From: JAQSWP01 sp040255215
Lineage (GTDB): Bacteria > Pseudomonadota > Alphaproteobacteria > Reyranellales > JAQSWP01
Reading direction: 5' to 3'
NCBI GenBank assembly: GCA_040255215.1
Contig: JBDZUM010000179.1
Span: 1-5,106 of the forward strand
DNA: 5,106 nt
Every line of letters begins with the position of its first letter. The first letter of the stretch is position 1. The notes beneath the pieces are model-generated. The model was not told where the DNA came from, searched no databases, and saw only the letters and a list, made by a program, of their open reading frames with translations. Of the stretch, positions 1 to 4,849 are shown piece by piece. The position numbers and the translations under genes are program-made.

Positions 1-162
1 CGGGCGGGCGAACACCAGCGTAAAATGCGGGCCGATCATGCCGGCTTCGGCCGGATGGTACTGGGCGCGCAGGGCGCGCAGAGTGGCTTCGTCCTCGGGC
101 GAAAGGATCGGGTGGGCAACGACGTAGAGGCCGGACGCGGCCGAGGGCGGGCGGGTGCTCAT
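1..162 (-). CDS. 2'-5' RNA ligase-like / 2H phosphoesterase family protein, N-terminal part only
   Basis: Only the first 54 residues are present; the gene runs off the left edge of the window. Reading leftward from the ATG at 162-160, the protein begins MSTRPPSAASGLYVVAHPIL and reaches a PHFTLVF segment at about residues 45-51. His46-x-Thr48 matches the first H-x-T/S motif of the 2H (LigT/2'-5' RNA ligase, cyclic phosphodiesterase) superfamily, following an N-terminal strand (LYVVAHPIL) as expected. These enzymes act on 2',3'-cyclic or 2'-5' phosphodiester bonds in RNA or nucleotides; the second H-x-T motif would lie outside the window, so the family call rests on one motif. The start lies one base after the stop codon of the preceding gene (TAG-G-ATG), which suggests translational coupling. 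No strong Shine-Dalgarno is visible beyond GGATTAGG at the end of that gene. The physiological substrate cannot be told. Confidence 0.65.
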   Translation of the reverse strand, partial: MSTRPPSAASGLYVVAHPILSPEDEATLRALRAQYHPAEAGMIGPHFTLVFARP

Positions 163-163
163 C

Positions 164-673
164 CTAATCCTCGAAATCAGCTACGGCGCCAAAATCCATC
201 TTCGCTAGCCTTGCGAAAGCGTCCGACGAACGTTCGAACACAGGAAGGTTGATCAGTTGCTTCTGGGCGCCCCGCAGCAGGAAACCCTCGTGAGTTCCTT
301 TTGCAATTCGCAGGCGTCCACCCGCGCCCTTGAGAAGGCGTTCAGCCACGATTGACATATCGCCGGCCGCCGAACGAGGTATACCCAACTCTTCACACGC
401 GAAAATCGCAAAGGCAAATGTCGAAATCGATCCCCAGACAACGCCACCTGCGTTGACGATCTCGCGTCGAACCAGGATCAGATCTTCCGCAACCTGACGG
501 GCGCTCTGGAACTGCACCTCGATCAAGAGAAAATCGACGGTGATCGGCGCAGTTGTGATTTCCTTGTTCGATGTAGCCTCGAGAGCTTTCAACGCGATTT
601 CTCTATCGACGTACTCTCTCAAAGAGTCCAGGCCTGTAGATGACTCTTTCGAAGCGGATTTGAAGGGCCACAT
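164..673 (-). CDS. Unrecognised small protein (169 aa), lower GC than its neighbours
   Basis: I do not recognise this family with confidence. The ATG at 673 is preceded by a good Shine-Dalgarno (GGAGAGG at 685-679, 5-nt spacer), which supports both the gene and the start. The protein starts MWPFKSASKES, has a charged helical stretch (about residues 14-35), then a hydrophobic strand (VDFLLIEV, about 47-54), a helix, a small hydrophobic segment (GGVVWGSISTFAFAIFACEE, about 76-95), and a C-terminal part with RLRIAKGTHEGFLL. There is no signal peptide or clear transmembrane segment. The order strand-helix-'NAGG..W..'-strand, then a 'R-hAxGTxEG' strand, faintly resembles a degenerate class III nucleotide cyclase fold, but metal-binding aspartates are not apparent, so this is only a guess. 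G+C is about 55% by rough count against the mid-60s for flanking genes, which may indicate later acquisition. It sits 47 nt after the DUF169 gene and 1 nt before the 2H phosphoesterase gene. Confidence 0.75.
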   Translation of the reverse strand: MWPFKSASKESSTGLDSLREYVDREIALKALEATSNKEITTAPITVDFLLIEVQFQSARQVAEDLILVRREIVNAGGVVWGSISTFAFAIFACEELGIPRSAAGDMSIVAERLLKGAGGRLRIAKGTHEGFLLRGAQKQLINLPVFERSSDAFARLAKMDFGAVADFED

Positions 674-720
674 TCAGACCTCTCCGGGACACTCGTCTGG
701 GCCGTCTAAATATCTCTCCC

Positions 721-1524
721 TCAGCTATAGCTCTTCGCCAGGCCTTCGGCCGGGTCCATGGTGGCGCCGTAGGGCGGGATGGGGTAGCGCAGGCCGTTCT
801 TCGACAGCCAGGCGAGGCCGGTGACGCCCATGAGGAACTCGTCGGGCGGGCAGGCCATCAACAGTTCGTCGTCGGCGACGCCGCCATAGCGGCGCTCGGC
901 GAAGCACGGCAACGACAGCGAAGTCTGCTTGGTCGCGAGCGCTCGGCCCCAGGAATCGGCGCACGCACTTTCGCCGGTGATGGAGAACTCGTAGCGCTTG
1001 TAGCGCTTGTGCTGCAGGCCGTTGACGAACAGGATCATCTGCGCCGGGTTGGCGTAGAACAGGCAGATATCGGGCGGATCGAGCCGCGCGGTGCGCAACG
1101 GCGCCGCCGCGAGCCCCTTGTGGCCGGCGGGTTTGACGCGCGGCATCTGCTCCTGGTGCAGGCGGGCGGCTTCCTGGTTGGCGAACCAGACGCCGTTCAT
1201 GCGCTTGCCGTTCATGTAGTCCTCGTCCGGCGTGTCGAAGCCGATGACGGCGGAGCAGTTGGAACTGGCGCGCACGTTGTCGATGGTGATGCCGAGCGTG
1301 AAGCCGTGAATGCGCGCCTGGGTGACGAGCTGGCAGGTCGAGAACTGCTTGCCCTTGGTCGGGGTGCGGATCGAGGGGATCTTCATCATCTCCTCGACCG
1401 AGGAGAAATGCTTCATGCCGATCGGCAGGGTGCGCAGCTTGAGCAGCTCGACGAGCTGGTCCGCCGCCGCCTTGACGCTGGCTGCCGTAATCGGCGTTTC
1501 CGTTTCCGCTGCCTGTACGCTCAT
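721..1524 (-). CDS. DUF169 domain-containing protein (COG2043-like)
   Basis: This is a complete 267-aa protein beginning MSVQAAETETPITAASVKAA. The start is set by a textbook Shine-Dalgarno AGGAGG (1535-1530) five bases before the ATG. After a variable N-terminus and a helix (about residues 14-32), the body shows features I associate with DUF169. These are LPIGMKHF near residue 33, CQLVTQARIHG (64-74), SSNCSAVIGF (87-96), DICLFYANPAQM (152-163), a glycine/serine/cysteine stretch ESACAD (185-190) and CFAERRYGGVADDELLMACP (207-226). There are six cysteines (64, 90, 154, 188, 207, 225), several in segments that look conserved, but no CxxC metal or cluster motif. Length fits the family. No reaction is firmly established for DUF169, so none is assigned. 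There is no signal peptide, so it is presumably cytoplasmic. It is the first gene of the leftmost minus-strand cluster, and its leader abuts a palindromic repeat. Confidence 0.8.
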   Translation of the reverse strand: MSVQAAETETPITAASVKAAADQLVELLKLRTLPIGMKHFSSVEEMMKIPSIRTPTKGKQFSTCQLVTQARIHGFTLGITIDNVRASSNCSAVIGFDTPDEDYMNGKRMNGVWFANQEAARLHQEQMPRVKPAGHKGLAAAPLRTARLDPPDICLFYANPAQMILFVNGLQHKRYKRYEFSITGESACADSWGRALATKQTSLSLPCFAERRYGGVADDELLMACPPDEFLMGVTGLAWLSKNGLRYPIPPYGATMDPAEGLAKSYS

Positions 1525-1588
1525 GGTTTCCTCCTACGATTTGTAATTGGACAGTCGTTCATACCGTACGCCATTTCCAAAGGTCGTC

Positions 1589-1701
1589 CCTTCTCCCGCC
1601 TGCGGGAGAAGGTGCCCGGAGGGCGGATGAGAGTGTTTTGCATCACCCGCCCCACACCCTCACCGGCCGTTGGCCACCCTCTCCGGCAAGCGGGAGAGGG
1701 G
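1589..1701. repeat. Mosaic intergenic palindromic repeat (RIME/REP-like)
   Basis: This non-coding stretch consists of consecutive small hairpins. The first is an 11-bp stem CCTTCTCCCGC (1589-1599) with GCGGGAGAAGG (1602-1612). It is followed by GCCC-GGA-GGGC (1614-1624), then GGCC-GTT-GGCC (1665-1675), and finally CCCTCTCC (1677-1684) paired with GGAGAGGG (1693-1700) around GGCAAGCG. The motif order (CTTCTCCCGC stem, GTGCCCGGAGGGC, GGATGAG, ACCCTC, CCCTCTCC stem) is one I recall from dispersed intergenic repeats in alphaproteobacteria; membership in a named family is not verified. It lies between the 3' end of the alpha/beta hydrolase and the DUF169 gene. It could act as an mRNA 3' stabiliser or weak terminator for the metY-hydrolase transcript. 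No U-tract follows the stems in the minus direction, so it is not a canonical intrinsic terminator. Confidence 0.7.
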
Positions 1702-1711
1702 CCAAGAGGGT

Positions 1712-2500
1712 TCAGATCACCTGCCTCAGCGCCGCCAGGGTCTCGTCCGGGCGCTCGGTCATCATCATGTGGCCGCAGCCCTTGATGATCACGGTCTTCG
1801 AACCGGCGATCCTGTCGCTCAACGCCCTGGCTTTCGGCGCCGGCGTCATCTGGTCGCCGTCGCCCAGCACGAAGATGGTCGGGCAGCGCACCTGCTCGGC
1901 CGCGGCCACCGCACCCTGGTAGGCGTTGCAGGCGGCCATGTCGACGCCGATCGAACCTGGATTGGAGCGCTCGGTGACTCTCAGCACCTCGCCAGTCAGC
2001 CACAATCCGGGCGATTTCATGCCGCCCAGCTGCATCAGCCGACCGATGCCCCAGTTGGCGATCAGCTCCATCGATTTGTGCTCGTGCTTGTGCGCGGCGT
2101 CGAGCAGCTCGGGATGCACCGGCATGGTCGAGGCGATGCCCAGCAGCGCCAGCGCCCAGACCCGGTCGGGATGCGAGGCGGCTGCCTGCAGCGCCGTCAG
2201 CGCGCCCATCGAATGGCCGACGAGCGCCGCCTTCTCGACCTTGGCGGCGTCGAGCAGCTTGGGCACGAAATCGGCCAGCGCCTGGATCGAGTCCAGCGGC
2301 TTGCCCCCGGAGCGACCATGGCCCGGCAGATCGACCGCCAGCACCGAGCGCCCGTGATAGGCGAAATAGCGCGTCTGCAGGCGCCACGCCGTGCGGTCGT
2401 TGCCGGCGCCGTGGATGAAGACGATGGCAGGGAGCTTGGGATCGAAATCCTTGCCGCCGGTGGCGGCGAAGACCTTGTTTCCGTCGACGGTGAGTTCCAT
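1712..2500 (-). CDS. Alpha/beta hydrolase, coupled downstream of metY
   Basis: This is a complete 262-aa protein with the usual alpha/beta-hydrolase layout. The oxyanion-hole motif HGAG is at residues 30-33, DLPGHGRS at 57-64 and the nucleophile elbow GHSMG at 95-99, with Ser97 as the catalytic serine. The likely acid is Asp216 in GDGDQMTP (213-220) and the catalytic histidine is His244 in GCGHMMM. A helical lid region lies around residues 125-200. The triad looks intact, so an active esterase, lactonase, C-C hydrolase or similar enzyme is likely; the substrate cannot be predicted. It is not MetX, which is longer (about 350-400 aa). There is no signal peptide, so it is presumably cytosolic. 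The ATG is 6 nt after the metY stop and has no good Shine-Dalgarno of its own except AAGGG inside the end of metY, so translation is probably coupled to metY. The gene is followed by the palindromic repeat. Confidence 0.9.
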   Translation of the reverse strand: MELTVDGNKVFAATGGKDFDPKLPAIVFIHGAGNDRTAWRLQTRYFAYHGRSVLAVDLPGHGRSGGKPLDSIQALADFVPKLLDAAKVEKAALVGHSMGALTALQAAASHPDRVWALALLGIASTMPVHPELLDAAHKHEHKSMELIANWGIGRLMQLGGMKSPGLWLTGEVLRVTERSNPGSIGVDMAACNAYQGAVAAAEQVRCPTIFVLGDGDQMTPAPKARALSDRIAGSKTVIIKGCGHMMMTERPDETLAALRQVI

Positions 2501-2506
2501 GGCGGC

Positions 2507-3802
2507 TCAGCCCTTCTGCGAGGCTTTGAGCGCCTGCCCCAGATCGTCGACCAGATCGTCGGCATCCTCCAGACCGACCGAGAGGCGAATCATCGCCTCG
2601 CCGATGCCGGCCTTGTTGAGCGACGGCCCGTCCATCTGCTGATGCGTGGTGGACGCCGGATGGATCACCAGCGACTTGGCGTCGCCGACATTGGCCAGAT
2701 GCGAGAACAGCCGCAGCCGTTCGATGAAGCGACGACCGGCCTCGCGTCCGCCCTTGATGTCGAAGGTGAAGACCGCGCCGCAGCCCCTGGGCAGCAGCCT
2801 GCCGGCCAGCGCGTGGTCGGCATGGTCCGGCAGTTCGGGATAGGAGACTTTCTCGACCTGCGGCGCGGCCTTCAGGAAAGCCACGATCTTGCGCGTGTTC
2901 TCCATGTGGCGCGCCATCCGCACCGGCAGGGTCTCCAGCCCCTGCAGCAGGTAGAAGGCGTTCTGCGGCGACAGGCAGGCGCCGAAATCGCGCACGCCCT
3001 CCGCTCGCGCCCGCATGACGAAAGCATGCGGACCGAACTCCTCGGCGAAATCCAGCCCGTGATAGCCGGCATAAGGTTCGGTCAGCGTCGGGAACTTGCC
3101 CGATTTCTCCCAATCGAACGTGCCGCCATCGACCAGGATGCCGCCGATGGCGATGCCGTGGCCGCCGATGAACTTGGTGGCGGAATGGAACACCAGATCG
3201 GCGCCATGCTCGATCGGCCGGCAGAGAAAGGGCGTGGCGAAAGTGTTGTCGATCAGCAGCGGTAGGCCATTCTCGTGCGCGATGGCGGAGACGGTCGGGA
3301 TATCGAGAATCTCCAGCCCGGGATTGCCCAGCGTCTCGCCGAAGATCAGACGGGTTTCCGGCCTGATCGCCTTGCGGAAGGCTTCCGGGTCGCGCGGGTT
3401 CACAAAGGTCGTCGTGATGCCGAAGCGCGGCATGGTGTGGGTGAGCAGATTGTGGCTGCCGCCATAGATCGAGGCCGAGGCCACGATATGGCTGCCCGTG
3501 CCCATCAAGGTGGCGATCGCCAGATGAAGTGCGGCCTGCCCCGACGCCGTCGCCACAGCGCCGGAGGCGCCTTCAAGCGCGGCTACCCGCTCCTCGAACA
3601 CCGCCACGGTCGGGTTGGAGATGCGGCTATAGATGTGGCCGCCGGTCTCCAGGTTGAACAGGCTGGCGGCGTGCTCGGTGTCGCGAAACACGTAGGACGT
3701 CGTCTGGTAGATCGGCACCGCCCGCGCGCCATGCTCGGCATCGGGCTGCTGGCCGGCATGCAGCGCCAGCGTGTCGAATTTTATGAATTTGGCGTCGACC
3801 AT
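2507..3802 (-). CDS. metY: O-acetylhomoserine sulfhydrylase (O-acetylhomoserine aminocarboxypropyltransferase), PLP enzyme
   Basis: MetY converts O-acetyl-L-homoserine and sulfide to homocysteine and acetate, the direct sulfhydrylation route of methionine synthesis, in the cytosol. The 431-aa length is typical. Cys/Met-metabolism PLP-family landmarks are present: LALHAGQ (12-18), PIYQTTSYVF (30-39), the phosphate-binding Tyr-x-Arg of HIYSRISNPT (Tyr58, Arg60), SGQAA (87-91), Asp185 in LLIDNTFATP (binds the pyridine nitrogen), and Lys210 in HSATKFIGGHG as the Schiff-base lysine. Arg406 in IRLSVGLED is the expected substrate-carboxylate ligand. The motifs and length favour MetY over cystathionine gamma-synthase (MetB) or O-succinylhomoserine sulfhydrylase (MetZ), though specificity for the acetyl ester is inferred. 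The start has GAGGGAG about 5 nt upstream, and this Shine-Dalgarno lies in a hairpin arm (listed separately). The alpha/beta hydrolase follows after 6 nt. Confidence 0.95.
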   Translation of the reverse strand: MVDAKFIKFDTLALHAGQQPDAEHGARAVPIYQTTSYVFRDTEHAASLFNLETGGHIYSRISNPTVAVFEERVAALEGASGAVATASGQAALHLAIATLMGTGSHIVASASIYGGSHNLLTHTMPRFGITTTFVNPRDPEAFRKAIRPETRLIFGETLGNPGLEILDIPTVSAIAHENGLPLLIDNTFATPFLCRPIEHGADLVFHSATKFIGGHGIAIGGILVDGGTFDWEKSGKFPTLTEPYAGYHGLDFAEEFGPHAFVMRARAEGVRDFGACLSPQNAFYLLQGLETLPVRMARHMENTRKIVAFLKAAPQVEKVSYPELPDHADHALAGRLLPRGCGAVFTFDIKGGREAGRRFIERLRLFSHLANVGDAKSLVIHPASTTHQQMDGPSLNKAGIGEAMIRLSVGLEDADDLVDDLGQALKASQKG

Positions 3803-3806
3803 CGTT

Positions 3807-3825
3807 TCTCCCTCTTGCAGGGAGA
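3807..3825 (-). promoter_or_regulatory. Hairpin covering the metY Shine-Dalgarno
   Basis: On the minus strand the metY leader reads TCTCCCT-GCAAG-AGGGAGA, followed by AACG and the ATG. The 7-bp perfect stem with a 5-nt loop places the AGGGAG ribosome-binding site entirely in its 3' arm. Folded, it would hide the Shine-Dalgarno. This is seen directly in the sequence. Whether it regulates translation (temperature, a ligand, an sRNA or a protein) or is incidental is not known. No recognisable SAM-II or other SAM riboswitch core is visible upstream. Confidence 0.5.
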
Positions 3826-3846
3826 CTAGCGCGGCCGTCCCCTTAT

Positions 3847-3992
3847 CGTCACCCCCGCCTTCCCCACACCGTCACCCCCGCCTTGAGCGGGGGTCCATCG
3901 TCTTGAACGAAACGTCGCGCTCTAGCGCGGCCATACTGTGTGGCCCGCGCTGTGTGGACCCCCGCTCGCGCTCCGCTTGGCGGGGGTGACGG
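3847..3992. repeat. Nested palindromic intergenic repeat element ('GTCACCCCCGC' type)
   Basis: A 14-bp outer inverted repeat, CCGTCACCCCCGCC (3869-3882) with GGCGGGGGTGACGG (3979-3992), encloses a second 13-bp pair, GAGCGGGGGTCCA (3885-3897) with TGGACCCCCGCTC (3955-3967). A central stem AGCGCGGCCA (3924-3933) pairs with TGGCCCGCGCT (3941-3951) with one bulge. Alternatively, each end folds locally, for example ACCCCCGC-CTTGA-GCGGGGGT at 3874-3894. A 15-nt partial duplicate of the left end, CGTCACCCCCGCCTT, stands at 3847-3861, directly repeated at 3870-3884. The whole is therefore a full element plus a fragment of another copy. Similar CACCCCCGC/GCGGGGGT elements are common between genes in alphaproteobacteria (recalled, not searched). 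No coding capacity is evident. It fills most of the space between the peroxiredoxin terminator and metY. Confidence 0.75.
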
Positions 3993-3993
3993 C

Positions 3994-4027
3994 AAAAAGA
4001 AAAGCGCCGCTCCAGCGAGCGGCGCTT
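3994..4027 (-). terminator. Intrinsic terminator of the peroxiredoxin gene
   Basis: In the minus direction a perfect 10-bp stem AAGCGCCGCT (4027-4018) and AGCGGCGCTT (4011-4002) with a 6-nt loop is followed by TTTTCTTTTT (4003-3994). GC-rich stem plus U-tract is the classic rho-independent form. The stem begins 24 nt after the peroxiredoxin stop codon. It should separate this transcript from metY, though some read-through is possible. Confidence 0.88.
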
Positions 4028-4050
4028 CGCTTGTTCTTGAAGGAGCGCCG

Positions 4051-4707
4051 TCACTTGGGATGCGGCACGATGCGCAGGTAGGGGCGCGGGGCTTTCCAGC
4101 CGTTGGGATAGATCTTCTTGGCGTCCTCGTCGTTGACCGAGCCGGCGATGATGACGTCCTCGCCCTGCTTCCAGTTCACCGGCGTCGCCACCTTGTGCTT
4201 GGCGGTGAGCTGCAGCGAATCGATGACCCGCAGCACCTCGTCGAAATTGCGGCCGGTGGTCATGGGATAGACCATGATCAGCTTGATCTTCTTGTCCGGG
4301 CCGATGACGAAGACGTTGCGTACGGTCATGTTGTCGGCCGCCGTGCGCACGCCGTCCGGCGAGGCGGCGGCCGGCAGCATGCCGTAGAGCTTGGCGACCT
4401 TGAGATCGCTGTCGCCGATCATCGGATAGTTGGGCATGTGGCCCTGCGTCTCCTTGATGTCGACCGCCCACTTGGCATGGTTGTCGACCGGATCGCAGCT
4501 CAGGCCGATGATCTTGACGTTGCGCTTGTCGAAATCCGACTTCAGCCCGGCCATGTAGCCCAGCTCGGTGGTGCAGACCGGGGTGAAATCCTTGGGATGC
4601 GAGAACAGCACGCACCAGGAATCGCCGATCCAGTCGTGGAACTTGATCGGGCCTTGCGTGGTCTCGGCGGTAAAATCGGGGGCGGTATCGCCGATCGCGA
4701 AACTCAT
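4051..4707 (-). CDS. 1-Cys peroxiredoxin (Prx6-type, AhpC/TSA family)
   Basis: Thiol peroxidase that reduces hydrogen peroxide and organic hydroperoxides in the cytosol. The 218-aa length fits the Prx6 group. An N-terminal strand MSFAIGDTAPDFTAETTQG leads to the active site HPKDFTPVCTTELG (residues 37-50) with peroxidatic Cys45, Thr42 and, distally, Arg130 of the conserved catalytic set. PVCTTE is characteristic of the Prx6 class. LSCDPVDNHAKW (69-80) and the long C-terminal extension (about residues 165-218, ending YLRIVPHPK) are also typical. Only Cys32, Cys45 and Cys71 occur and there is no C-terminal resolving cysteine, consistent with a 1-Cys mechanism that uses an external thiol. An upstream in-frame ATG would add 14 residues (MLLGLPPATRGRRP). 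I chose the ATG at 4707 because it has a GAGGGAG ribosome-binding site about 7 nt upstream and the family starts there. It is divergent from the YihY/BrkB gene and ends at a clear terminator. Confidence 0.94.
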   Translation of the reverse strand: MSFAIGDTAPDFTAETTQGPIKFHDWIGDSWCVLFSHPKDFTPVCTTELGYMAGLKSDFDKRNVKIIGLSCDPVDNHAKWAVDIKETQGHMPNYPMIGDSDLKVAKLYGMLPAAASPDGVRTAADNMTVRNVFVIGPDKKIKLIMVYPMTTGRNFDEVLRVIDSLQLTAKHKVATPVNWKQGEDVIIAGSVNDEDAKKIYPNGWKAPRPYLRIVPHPK

Positions 4708-4765
4708 GGGTCGTCTCCCTCTCGTTGCAGGCGGCAATCCAAGCAGCATTCGGGGCCGGATTCAA

Positions 4766-4781
4766 CGTCGCCGCGGCGACG
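4766..4781. promoter_or_regulatory. 16-bp perfect palindrome in the divergent promoter region (candidate operator)
   Basis: CGTCGCCGCGGCGACG is its own reverse complement. It lies 59 bp from the peroxiredoxin start and 69 bp from the start of the membrane-protein gene, where a shared operator could sit. It matches no regulator site I can name, including the OxyR consensus. In GC-rich DNA such a palindrome may be incidental. No convincing -35/-10 pair or GGAAC..CGTT (EcfG-type) promoter was found in the 142-bp region. Confidence 0.3.
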
Positions 4782-4849
4782 GAACCCCTACGTTTCCCAT
4801 GGGTTAGGACAGTAGCCGCGTAAATGCGCGGTCCGTTCCGGACGAGATC

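Noticed and set aside
991..1008. Tandem 9-nt repeat GTAGCGCTT x2 inside the DUF169 gene (Lys-Arg-Tyr twice)
   Set aside because: It is only two copies, in frame, and easily explained by chance or a small duplication, with no sign of a repeat array.
1712..2500. Hydrolase as homoserine O-acetyltransferase (MetX)
   Set aside because: At 262 aa it is about 100 residues short, and its GHSMG elbow and other motifs are those of general alpha/beta hydrolases.
1521..3113. 530-codon open frame on the minus strand spanning parts of metY and the hydrolase
   Set aside because: It is an out-of-frame shadow of two clear genes in high-GC DNA. The translation is rich in Arg/Gly/Ala with no family motif, and it runs through the palindromic repeat.
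1670..3265. 531-codon plus-strand open frame antisense to metY and the hydrolase
   Set aside because: Antisense shadow produced by GC-biased third positions. It has low-complexity Arg/Gln/His/Gly-rich content and no recognisable domain or ribosome-binding site.
3803..3868. SAM-II or other methionine-responsive riboswitch upstream of metY
   Set aside because: I looked for a SAM-II-like core and pseudoknot. The short unique leader only holds the SD hairpin, and the rest is repeat sequence.
3847..3884. Possible CRISPR-like direct repeats
   Set aside because: There are only two 15-nt copies of a palindromic-element end, with no regular spacers and no cas genes.
4708..4749. N-terminal extension of the peroxiredoxin by 14 residues (MLLGLPPATRGRRP)
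   Set aside because: It is not family-like, and the internal ATG at 4707 has a good Shine-Dalgarno. The extra codons overlap that ribosome-binding site.
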